This document shows positions 1 through 5,528 of a stretch of 9,863 nt of DNA, piece after piece. The position numbers and the translations under genes were made by a program. The notes below the pieces were generated by a model, which did not search any database, was not told the origin of the DNA, and was given only the letters and a program-made list of their open reading frames with translations. Source of the stretch: a bacterium UBP18_UBA7526. Lineage in GTDB: Bacteria > UBP18 > UBA7526. The DNA is taken from assembly GCA_002478245.1 (NCBI GenBank), contig DLMW01000009.1:1-9863 (forward strand), in the 5' to 3' direction. How positions within the stretch are numbered: position 1 is the first letter of the stretch; every line of letters starts with the position of its first letter.

Positions 1-1154
1 AGGGCAACATCCATCTCCTTCTTTCTTGCCTCACCCGGAACATAGTCTAGGTCACATTGCGGGTCTTTATTTTCATAACTTGCGGTGGGTGGTATTATGT
101 CATTTTTGATCGCTAAAACGGTCGCTATTGCCTCTATCCCTCCTGCAGCCCCTAGGCAGTGGCCGACCATGGACTTGGTAGAACTCACCGGTATCTCATA
201 TGCCCTCTCCCCAAAGACCTTTTTTATGGCTAGGGTCTCTGCCTCATCATTGAAGGGAGTAGCGGTGCCATGGGCATTGATATAGTCGACCCCTTCTGGC
301 CCAATCCCAGCATCCTTCAGGGCCTCTCTTATCGCCTGGATAGCTCCTTTTGCCTCTGGATGGGGAGCAGTCATATGATAGGCATCCCCACTCAGGCCAT
401 ATCCCAAGAACTCACAGTAGATCTTGGCCTTCCTATCTCTAGCATGCCCCAACTCTTCCAGGATGAGGATGGCCGCTGACTCCCCTAAGGAGAGGCCGGT
501 TCTATTCTTATCAAAGGGACGACACCTATCCTTATCCACTGCCCTCATGGAGTTAAACCCGGAGTAGGTTAGTTGGCATAGGGCATCACTTCCTCCAGTA
601 ATCATAACAGTTGCTTTCCCATCTCTAATAAGATCCGCAGCATAGCCGATGGAGGTAGCAGAAGAGGAGCAGGCGGTAACAATCGTTGTGCGTGGTCCCT
701 TGAGGCCAAACTCTTTAGCGATATAATCTGTAGTAACGCATGGGGGATGGGAGATTAATAGGGAGGGCCTGGCCCTTCTTTTGCCTTTAGTAAGAAGCGT
801 TCTATGGTATTCCTCTGCCTCAAACATCCCTCCTGCTCCTGCGCCCAGAAGGACACCGATCCTCTCTCTATCCTCCTTCTCTAAATCGAGCCCGGAGTCT
901 CTTAGCGCCTCCTGGGCTGCGATTACTCCCAATCTATCCGTCCGGGACATCCTTTTCAACTTCTTAAAAGGGATATACTTCTCCGGATGGAAATCCTTCA
1001 CCTGGGCGCCGGTCTGGGTCCTATACTCCTTAGTATCGAAGAGGTCTATCTTCTCAATACCGCACTTCCCCTGAATGAGATTCTTCCAATACTCATCCTT
1101 ATCCTTACCAATGGCGCATATCGCCCCCAGACCAGTTATAACTACGCGCTTCAT
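1..1154 (-). CDS. fabF: Beta-ketoacyl-ACP synthase II (FabF-type ketosynthase), 3' end cut off
   Basis: This gene encodes a cytoplasmic condensing enzyme that joins malonyl-ACP to a growing acyl-ACP with loss of CO2. I translated 384 codons from the ATG at 1154; the reading frame runs off the window, and about 25-30 C-terminal residues seem to be missing. The thiolase-fold Cys-His-His set is complete: Cys162 in TACSSS, His295 in NAHGTATPFND, and Lys327 and His332 in STKSMVGHCLGAAGG. The start is supported by MKRVVITGLG, typical of the family N-terminus, and by a GAGG ribosome site about six bases upstream. TACSSS, GFNSMRAVD and CRPFDKNRTGLSLGE differ from housekeeping FabF (TACATG, RPWDKDRDGFVLGDGA) and are closer to ketosynthases of specialised type II systems. 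It is the last gene visible after fabG, acp and fabZ. The 111-base gap before it holds a repeat. Family assignment is certain; the specialised role is inference. Confidence 0.95.
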   Translation of the reverse strand, partial: MKRVVITGLGAICAIGKDKDEYWKNLIQGKCGIEKIDLFDTKEYRTQTGAQVKDFHPEKYIPFKKLKRMSRTDRLGVIAAQEALRDSGLDLEKEDRERIGVLLGAGAGGMFEAEEYHRTLLTKGKRRARPSLLISHPPCVTTDYIAKEFGLKGPRTTIVTACSSSATSIGYAADLIRDGKATVMITGGSDALCQLTYSGFNSMRAVDKDRCRPFDKNRTGLSLGESAAILILEELGHARDRKAKIYCEFLGYGLSGDAYHMTAPHPEAKGAIQAIREALKDAGIGPEGVDYINAHGTATPFNDEAETLAIKKVFGERAYEIPVSSTKSMVGHCLGAAGGIEAIATVLAIKNDIIPPTASYENKDPQCDLDYVPGEARKKEMDVA

Positions 1155-1176
1155 CTCATCCTCAGTGAGAAAAAAA

Positions 1177-1234
1177 GTTGCGATATAAAAAGGTAAATTT
1201 ATAAAGCCTAACAAAATTTTCTAACGGGGTTTAC
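1177..1234 (-). repeat. Dispersed intergenic repeat, copy B (between fabZ and fabF)
   Basis: Read on the minus strand, this block starts with GTAAACCCCGTTAGA, then AATTTT and TTAGG, then TAAATTTACC and ATATCGCAAC. The same ordered blocks occur on the plus strand at 3048-3125, where the copy is about 20 bases longer. The two copies are therefore inverted relative to each other and flank fabZ-acp-fabG. The element fills most of the gap between fabZ and fabF and ends just ahead of the fabF ribosome site, so it is transcribed in the operon mRNA. Its function is unknown. Confidence 0.7.
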
Positions 1235-1265
1235 TGTTTCAGCCGACGGAAACCGTAGACTCTCT

Positions 1266-1715
1266 TTAAGTTGTACCCTTAGTAAAAACCAACTCTCCTT
1301 GGGCACAGATCTCTCTATCCACCCTTGCCTCTCCTCTGACCTTGAAGAGGTTGGCTAATTTCTGAATAATTTCAACGCTAATCTCCAAGCGGTCTCCCGG
1401 CCTGACCGGTCTTTTGAACTTAATCTCCTTTACTGCCGCTAAATAGCCCATTCTCTCTTCTGGCTTTGCCTCTTTTCCCCTAAATTCACTTCCTACTACA
1501 ATGGCTGCTACCTGAGCCATAGCTTCTATAATGAGAACCCCGGGCATGATGGGTTCCTCTGGGAAGTGGCCTTGAAAGAACCCCTCATTAATGGTGACAT
1601 TCTTTATCCCCGTCCCCTTTTTGCCCGGCTCAAGGTCAATAACCCTGTCCACTAATAAAAAGGGATAGCGATGAATAAGAATCTTCTGTATCTGATCAAT
1701 ATCTAAGGTCTTCAT
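1266..1715 (-). CDS. fabZ: 3-hydroxyacyl-ACP dehydratase FabZ
   Basis: This hot-dog-fold enzyme removes water from 3-hydroxyacyl-ACP to give trans-2-enoyl-ACP in the cytoplasm. The 149 residues are a normal length. HRYPFLLVDR lies at residues 15-24. The catalytic histidine is His50 in GHFPEEPIMPGV and the catalytic acid is Glu64 in IIEAMAQ. The ATG at 1715 is preceded by a strong ribosome site, GGAGGGTGAA, on the minus strand. It lies between acp (160-base gap) and fabF (111-base gap), an order consistent with one fatty-acid-type operon. Nothing in the sequence is unusual for FabZ. No FabA-type isomerase or enoyl reductase is visible, so whether the enoyl product is reduced or left as part of a polyene cannot be told here. 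Confidence 0.96.
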   Translation of the reverse strand: MKTLDIDQIQKILIHRYPFLLVDRVIDLEPGKKGTGIKNVTINEGFFQGHFPEEPIMPGVLIIEAMAQVAAIVVGSEFRGKEAKPEERMGYLAAVKEIKFKRPVRPGDRLEISVEIIQKLANLFKVRGEARVDREICAQGELVFTKGTT

Positions 1716-1794
1716 TTCACCCTCCTCCCGGTAAAGTTAGGATAAGTAACCAGCAAAGTCATAGAATGAGAATTCAGATCACCCTCATCCTGGT

Positions 1795-1817
1795 ATTCTG
1801 AGCATCGCGAAGAATCT
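1795..1817. repeat. Dispersed repeat relic in acp-fabZ gap
   Basis: The 160-base gap between acp and fabZ contains ATTCTGAGCATCGCGAAGAA followed by TCT. ATTCT (1795-1799) and AGAAT (1811-1815) form a short inverted repeat. From memory, this resembles a common intergenic repeat of the form CATTCTGAGCGAAGCGAAGAATCT seen in many bacterial drafts. I see no open frame or terminator in the rest of the gap. Confidence 0.4.
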
Positions 1818-1875
1818 AGCCAACTTGTTAGGCATCCCATCCGATACTCTTCTACTTTTTATGGTAAACTCATTC

Positions 1876-2139
1876 TTACCTCTCCTCTTCCTGCTTCTTC
1901 TTAACGTATCCTGCCAGAGTATTCACAGAAGCAAATATCTCTTTTCCCACCTCTTCATCCTTAACCCTGATCCCAAACTCCTGCTCCAGACCAACCACTA
2001 GTTCCAGGGCGTCTATAGAATCGAGCCCCAGACCAGTTCCAAATAAGGGAGCGGAACTGTCGATCTCTTCTGGTTTTATCTCCAGCTTCAATCTCTTAAC
2101 AATGAGTTCCTTAATCTTGTTTTCCAATTCTTCAGCCAA
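1876..2139 (-). CDS. Acyl carrier protein (DSID type)
   Basis: This small acidic protein of 87 residues carries the growing acyl chain on a phosphopantetheine arm. The attachment serine is Ser41 in GLGLDSIDALELVVGLE; the following EFGIRV is normal for the family. The motif is DSID rather than the DSLD or DSLDTVE of housekeeping AcpP. The DSIDALELV form is common in ACPs of aryl-polyene and other specialised type II clusters. The start is a TTG at 2139: it has a GGGAG ribosome site a few bases upstream, no in-frame ATG or GTG lies between it and the fabG end, and the family N-terminus (helix I) begins right after it. The gap to fabG is 71 bases and the gap to fabZ is 160. No phosphopantetheinyl transferase is in the window. 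The identity as a carrier protein is firm; the pathway is inferred. Confidence 0.95.
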   Translation of the reverse strand: MAEELENKIKELIVKRLKLEIKPEEIDSSAPLFGTGLGLDSIDALELVVGLEQEFGIRVKDEEVGKEIFASVNTLAGYVKKKQEEER

Positions 2140-2155
2140 TTTCTCCCTCTCTAAA

Positions 2156-2180
2156 AATTCGCGATGATTCGCGTTCTTGA
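2156..2180. repeat. Short direct-repeat element between fabG and acp
   Basis: AATTCGCGATGATTCGCG contains two copies of ATTCGCG eleven bases apart and is followed by TTCTTGA. Its layout matches the AATTCGTGTTAATTCGTGT elements at 8015-8033 and 9507-9525 and the variant at 9107-9126, so it is probably a diverged member of that family. It lies directly upstream of the acp ribosome site. Confidence 0.4.
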
Positions 2181-2210
2181 TTACTGCGTTTCAGCTCTGC
2201 AGTTTGCGTC

Positions 2211-2954
2211 CTACATGGCCAGTCCACCATCTACTCTTATCACCTGTCCCGTAATATAGCCTGCCTCCTCACTAACCAAGAAGGTAACTACCTTTGCCAC
2301 TTCCTCGGGAGTGCCCATTCTCTTCAATGGTGTTATTTTTAAAACCTGATCCAATATCTCCTTAGGCATCTTCTTAATCATCTCAGTATCAATGAGTCCG
2401 GGAGCAAGGGCATTCACTCTGATCCCAAAAGGAGCCAGTTCCCGGGCTAAGGACTTGGTGAAACTGATCACCCCTCCCTTAGCCGCAGAATAATTTGTCT
2501 GGCCAGCAGTGCCTGAGATGGCGGAGACGGATGAGATATTGACAATGTTTCCGCTCCTCTGACCGATCATAACCCGAGAGACTACTTTGGAACAATTAAA
2601 CGTCCCTTTGAGGTTGACATCGATTACTCTATCCCATTCCTCCTCATTCATGATCATGAGATACCTATCGATATTTAATCCCGCGTTATTAACTAGGATA
2701 TCGATCCTTCCCAACCTCTTCTTGACCTCCTCCACCATCCCATTCACTTCTTCCCATTCAGAGACATCTGCTTGATAGCTAATCGCTTCCCCGCCCTTCT
2801 CCTTTATTCTCTTCACTACCTCTTCTGCGGCATCCTGGCTCTGGAGATAATTGACGCAGACCCTTGCCCCTTCTTGGGCAAGAGCAAGGGAGATGGCTCT
2901 CCCAATCCCCCTTCCTCCCCCAGTCACCAGAGCAACCTTTCCCTTAAGTCTCAT
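2211..2954 (-). CDS. fabG: 3-oxoacyl-ACP reductase FabG
   Basis: This is a classical short-chain dehydrogenase/reductase of 247 residues that reduces 3-ketoacyl-ACP to 3-hydroxyacyl-ACP with NADPH. The nucleotide-binding TGGGRGIG is at residues 11-18 and the NNAG structural motif is at 89-92. The catalytic residues are Ser142, Tyr155 and Lys159, in NISSVSAISG and TNYSAAKGG. The C-terminal YITGQVIRVDGGLAM is typical of FabG. The ATG at 2954 follows GGTGAT, which matches part of the anti-SD complement, with a five-base spacer. It is the first gene of the fabG-acp-fabZ-fabF unit, with a long structured leader and a predicted promoter at 3324-3352. The SDR family is broad, but the neighbours make the FabG call secure. 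Confidence 0.95.
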   Translation of the reverse strand: MRLKGKVALVTGGGRGIGRAISLALAQEGARVCVNYLQSQDAAEEVVKRIKEKGGEAISYQADVSEWEEVNGMVEEVKKRLGRIDILVNNAGLNIDRYLMIMNEEEWDRVIDVNLKGTFNCSKVVSRVMIGQRSGNIVNISSVSAISGTAGQTNYSAAKGGVISFTKSLARELAPFGIRVNALAPGLIDTEMIKKMPKEILDQVLKITPLKRMGTPEEVAKVVTFLVSEEAGYITGQVIRVDGGLAM

Positions 2955-2975
2955 CTCTCATCACCACAAACAAGA

Positions 2976-2992
2976 TAACCCTTTCAGGGTTA
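2976..2992 (-). promoter_or_regulatory. Hairpin just upstream of fabG
   Basis: On the minus strand TAACCCT-GAA-AGGGTTA forms a perfect 7-base-pair stem with a 3-base loop. It lies about 21 bases before the fabG ATG and close to its ribosome site. No U-run follows, so it is not a standard terminator. It could affect translation start or RNA stability, or may simply be a repeat end. Confidence 0.45.
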
Positions 2993-3029
2993 CTTCTATA
3001 CCCCCTAGGGACAAGCCCTGTTAGAGATA

Positions 3030-3047
3030 GGTCGCCCTTAGGCGACC
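3030..3047. repeat. GGTCGCC hairpin between two GTTAGAGA copies
   Basis: GGTCGCC-CTTA-GGCGACC is a perfect 7-base-pair stem with a 4-base loop, identical in strength on both strands. It is framed by CCCTGTTAGAGA (3017-3028) and CCCCGTTAGAGA (3053-3064), giving a repeat-hairpin-repeat layout. It belongs to the dispersed repeat family of this window. Confidence 0.5.
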
Positions 3048-3125
3048 GTAAACCCCGTTAGAGAATTTTATTAGGACTTAAAATTTCGCTAAATTTACCC
3101 TTTTCATAATCTTTTATATCACAAC
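3048..3125 (+). repeat. Dispersed intergenic repeat, copy A
   Basis: This copy shares GTAAACCCCGTTAGA (3048-3062), AATTTT, TTAGG, TAAATTTACC (3090-3099) and ATATC-CAAC (3116-3125) with copy B at 1177-1234, in the same order and in opposite orientation. It is interrupted by about 20 extra bases. Its leading CCCCGTTAGAGA also pairs with TCTCTAACGGGG at 3227-3238. Confidence 0.65.
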
Positions 3126-3238
3126 CTTAATGAAGACATTTTTTTCTAACAGAGTAAATTAACTTTAATGTCTATACAAATTCTTGTTTCTGGTAGCTTT
3201 GCTATAGGGTATAACCTTTCCTTACATCTCTAACGGGG
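3053..3238. repeat. MITE-like element bounded by 12-base perfect inverted repeats
   Basis: CCCCGTTAGAGA (3053-3064) and TCTCTAACGGGG (3227-3238) are exact reverse complements and bound a 186-base AT-rich stretch with no open frame of note. The geometry resembles a miniature inverted-repeat element, though I see no clear target-site duplication. The same core (CTAACGGGG) recurs at 1221-1229 and 9224-9232. Confidence 0.4.
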
Positions 3239-3257
3239 CAAGCAGACCTGTCCACCA

Positions 3258-3271
3258 ACGGCCTGAGCCGT
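3258..3271. repeat. GC-rich palindromic repeat
   Basis: ACGGC-CTGA-GCCGT forms a 5-base-pair stem. Outer bases CCTG (3247-3250) and CAGG (3281-3284) can extend the fold. It lies in the transcribed leader of fabG if the promoter at 3324-3352 is real. Confidence 0.35.
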
Positions 3272-3323
3272 AGGCGATGGCAGGCGGGTTCTGGGCAAAG
3301 ACAGACCCCTTATCCAATTTATA

Positions 3324-3352
3324 ATTGTAGCATGCCCTTAAAATAAAATCAA
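3324..3352 (-). promoter_or_regulatory. Predicted sigma-70 promoter for fabG-acp-fabZ-fabF
   Basis: On the minus strand, TTGATT (3352-3347) is a -35-like hexamer. A 17-base spacer follows and then TACAAT (3329-3324), preceded by TG in the extended -10 position (TGCTACAAT). It lies about 95 bases after the FabD-like stop. A promoter here would let the four-gene module be expressed separately from the exporter operon. The leader to fabG would be about 360 nucleotides. Confidence 0.5.
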
Positions 3353-3380
3353 TCTTCTATTGGATTGGACAATATTTAAT

Positions 3381-3402
3381 CATCTTCCAATCTTCGAAGA
3401 TG
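3381..3402 (-). terminator. Weak hairpin after the FabD-like gene
   Basis: CATCTTC and GAAGATG form a 7-base-pair stem with an 8-base loop about 20 bases after the stop codon. On the minus strand it is followed by the AT-rich ATTAAATATTG but not by a proper U-run. It may be a weak terminator or a 3'-end stabiliser at the end of the upstream operon. Confidence 0.35.
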
Positions 3403-3423
3403 TGAAGATACTACTGATTGGTA

Positions 3424-4341
3424 TTATAATATGGCTAATATCTTAATTGTCTTTTCTAATGACGAAAGATCCTCTACATTCAAGGCCCTTGCTCCCCGGG
3501 TTATCCATTGGACGAGTTGGGAGAGGACCTGGCCCGGGCCGACCTCAATGAAGGTGTCTATTCCTTCAGATAGCATCCGGCGGATACTCCTTTCCCAGAG
3601 AACGGGTCTTGTTATCTGTTTTATCAATATCTCTCTTACCCTCTCCTTATTTCTTACATAATCTGCAGCGAAGTGGGTAATAAGAGGAATCTTGGGGTTC
3701 TTTACCTTGATAGATTCTAAATAAGGGGCCAATCCTAAAGAAACCCCCTCCATCAATTCTGTATGCAAAGGACTGGAAACGTTTATGGGAACGACCTCTA
3801 GGGCATCCTTCTTGGCTAGATCAATCGCTTTATCTAGAGCACTTTTCTCCCCCGAGATAACGAACTGTTTGGGAGAGTTATAGTTGGCAATCGCTGTCCC
3901 GGTCACCCGACAGATTTCTCCTATCTCTTTCCTGCCCAAACCAATAATGGCTACCATCCCTCCCGGAACTTCCCGAATCAATTCTCCGGCCTTCTTCGTT
4001 ATCCTAAGTCCCTCCTCAAAGCTCAGAGCTCCACTGGCTACTAAAGCAGCATATATCCCCAGACTATGCTCTCCCATGAGATCAGGAGTGATTCCTTTTT
4101 TCTTAAGTATCTCATAGGCAGCAACACTTACTGTGAAGACTCCTAATTGGGCGGGCAAGTCCTTATTTAACTCTTCCTCTGGCCCTTCAAACAGGATTCT
4201 GGCTAAATCGAAGCCAAGAACCTCGTTTGCCCCCTGAAATATCTCTTCCGCCTCTTTAAAATTGGCATGGAATTCCTTCCCCATTCCTACATACTGAGAA
4301 CCCTGACCAGGGAAAATAAAGGCGATCTTAGATCTGGGCAT
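3424..4341 (-). CDS. fabD: FabD-like ACP acyltransferase with altered substrate-binding residues
   Basis: The 305-residue protein belongs to the malonyl-CoA:ACP transacylase family (FabD is about 310). FPGQGSQ lies at residues 10-16, the nucleophile is Ser93 in HSLG, the catalytic histidine is His193 in SSPLHTELM, and IEVGPGQVL is near the C-terminus. Two key positions differ from E. coli FabD. The elbow GHSLG reads EHSLG, with Glu91 for Gly. The arginine that binds the malonyl carboxylate (Arg117, in MRGKFMQEA) aligns with Ala118 in KKAGELIREV. In family terms, loss of this arginine suggests a monocarboxylic acyl group or an acyl-hydrolase (editing) role rather than malonyl transfer. The ATG at 4341 overlaps the upstream methyltransferase by 14 bases, suggesting translational coupling; the ribosome site is weak. 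Family call firm, malonyl specificity doubtful. Confidence 0.85.
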   Translation of the reverse strand: MPRSKIAFIFPGQGSQYVGMGKEFHANFKEAEEIFQGANEVLGFDLARILFEGPEEELNKDLPAQLGVFTVSVAAYEILKKKGITPDLMGEHSLGIYAALVASGALSFEEGLRITKKAGELIREVPGGMVAIIGLGRKEIGEICRVTGTAIANYNSPKQFVISGEKSALDKAIDLAKKDALEVVPINVSSPLHTELMEGVSLGLAPYLESIKVKNPKIPLITHFAADYVRNKERVREILIKQITRPVLWERSIRRMLSEGIDTFIEVGPGQVLSQLVQWITRGARALNVEDLSSLEKTIKILAIL

Positions 4342-5200
4342 AGGTGGTCTTGCCCACTCCAGGTACGAGGACTCTCTTGGCTGTTAGAAAGTAGATGCCC
4401 TGGGCCCAGAGATTGAAGTAGTTTGTCCAGAACCTATCCATCCTTCTCTCTGGAGAAGTGGGCTTTCCAATGACGGTCTTTATTCTCTTAAATCCTGCCA
4501 AAAGTAAGAACTCTCTCAATATCCTTGGGGAAAAATCATAGAGGTGCATGGGTGGGTGGAAGAGGCTGCGTCTCACCCCAAAGAATCTCAAAAACCTCTC
4601 TGCCGATATACTCTGGGGAACCCTGATGACTAAGAGGCCGTCCTCTTTTAAGATCCTTCTCACTTCTTTTAAGACTTTTAAAGGATGGGGAAGATGCTCC
4701 AAAACATAGAACATGGTAACAACATCGAAGTGGTTGTCGCTGAAATCGGTCGCATCTAGTGAGCCTTGCCTAACATTCAATCCCTTACTCTTGGCATACT
4801 CCACCGCTCTCTTAGAGATATCTATCCCAAAGAGCTTCCACTTCTTAGGATCCCACAACCTCAAGAATAGCCCCAGTCCACATCCCATATCCAGTATTCT
4901 CCCAGAGGGATATTTTTTCTCGATATTCCTCTTCGTCTCTTTATATACCCTTCCCATCAATCTCGCCCACTGGGAGACGCTCTCCTCCTCCGTTGAGAAA
5001 AAATTCTCATAGAAATCCGTAAGATCTTCTTCTCTTGGCCGAGGATTGAGATAGATGAGACCGCAACTCTTGCATTCCACAATCCTAAAGGAATCCTCAA
5101 TGGTCACTAATTCTGGATCGTCTGCCCCGCACAGCTCACACTTCACATACTCTAGTGGCTTACTATAATCCCACTCTATCTTGTATCTTCTGCGTGACAT
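4328..5200 (-). CDS. Class I SAM-dependent methyltransferase with N-terminal zinc-finger-like motif
   Basis: The 290-residue protein starts with a probable zinc-binding knuckle pair: Cys21-x2-Cys24 and Cys43-x2-Cys46, in CELCG and CKSCG. It is followed by LIYLNPRP, usual for this methyltransferase group. The Rossmann methyltransferase core begins at motif I, ILDMGCGLG (102-110). FGIDIS then carries the acidic residue for the SAM ribose, and FDVVTMFYVLEHLPHP and LLVIRVPQ follow. Members of this group are often found in polysaccharide and natural-product clusters; the acceptor substrate cannot be predicted. The ATG at 5200 has an AAGG ribosome site. The gene follows the exporter and NHL fragment by about 80 bases and overlaps the FabD-like gene, so it belongs to the same transcription unit. 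The family is clear, the substrate is not. Confidence 0.9.
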   Translation of the reverse strand: MSRRRYKIEWDYSKPLEYVKCELCGADDPELVTIEDSFRIVECKSCGLIYLNPRPREEDLTDFYENFFSTEEESVSQWARLMGRVYKETKRNIEKKYPSGRILDMGCGLGLFLRLWDPKKWKLFGIDISKRAVEYAKSKGLNVRQGSLDATDFSDNHFDVVTMFYVLEHLPHPLKVLKEVRRILKEDGLLVIRVPQSISAERFLRFFGVRRSLFHPPMHLYDFSPRILREFLLLAGFKRIKTVIGKPTSPERRMDRFWTNYFNLWAQGIYFLTAKRVLVPGVGKTTYAQI

Positions 5201-5281
5201 CTCAACCTTAAGTATAAGGGTGAGGAAGAGTGAGCATGGGTTTACCCCTTCTAACCCTTTCTATCCCCTGCTAACCCCGGA

Positions 5282-5528
5282 TTACTTGACAGGCTTGAAG
5301 ATCTGGATCCTGTAGTTATAGGTATCGCTGACATAAATATTCCCTTCCCTATCCCTAGCGATCCCATAGGGCTTATTGAACCCGCCAGGATATTCCCCCG
5401 GGTATCCAAGGTAAGCCCAGGGGAGACTGGAAGGCGCCATCCCACTCCTTAACAAACTCATAATCCTCTCCCCATCCCATTGCCGTTATTCCCATCATCA
5501 GAATTAGAATCCCTAATACTCTCTTCAT
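5282..5528 (-). pseudogene. Short NHL-repeat secreted protein, frameshifted
   Basis: The ATG at 5528 overlaps the exporter stop as ATGA and follows GGGGGGAAAG, so it is a well-formed, coupled start. The first frame gives a signal peptide (MKRVLGILILMMGITAMGWG) and then EDYEFVKEW, the usual lead-in of NHL propeller proteins, but stops after about 55 codons. A second frame, shifted by one base, gives WAYLGYPGEYPGGFNKPYG, then IARDREGNIYVSDTYNYRIQ and IFKPVK and a TAA at 5284. That is a clear final NHL repeat. The simplest join is at the CCCC run before TGGGCTTAC. The whole unit is only about 81 codons, one NHL repeat instead of the usual five or six, so it is probably a decayed remnant. Programmed +1 shifting or an assembly error is possible. 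Confidence 0.7.

Larger units (their letters stand above)
2955..3423. other. 469-base gap between fabD-like gene and fabG: promoter, structured leader, repeats
   Basis: I find no plausible gene here on either strand. The stretch holds a hairpin just after the fabD-like stop, a predicted promoter (3324-3352), a GC-rich hairpin (3258-3271), a 12-base inverted repeat enclosing about 160 AT-rich bases, a 7-base-stem hairpin (3030-3047) and another just ahead of fabG (2976-2992). If the promoter is used, fabG is preceded by about 360 nucleotides of folded leader RNA. The content looks like repeat insertions that have become leader sequence. I recognise no riboswitch class. Confidence 0.6.

Noticed and set aside
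781..1196. Overlapping plus-strand open frames opposite the ketosynthase gene
   Set aside because: They are antisense to strongly conserved fabF coding sequence, lack ribosome sites and have no recognisable domains. The same applies to the other plus-strand frames opposite fabG, fabD, the methyltransferases and the exporter.
1205..1229. Integron attC-like core (GTTAGGC / GCCTAAC) in copy B
   Set aside because: The GTTRRRY core matches by sequence, but the partner arms, spacing and an integrase are missing, and copy A does not keep the core.
3000..3300. Riboswitch in the fabG leader
   Set aside because: Several hairpins exist, but I see no conserved core of a known class, and the sequence is explained better by repeats.
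5201..5281. Internal promoter for the second methyltransferase (TATACT near its start)
   Set aside because: The -10-like box has no acceptable -35 at 16-18 bases, and the operon layout does not need it.
5251..5445. 64-codon minus-strand open frame starting MGWRLPVSPG
   Set aside because: It is the third frame over the NHL mini-gene. The neighbouring frames carry the signal peptide and a clear NHL repeat, and this one has no ribosome site or family features.
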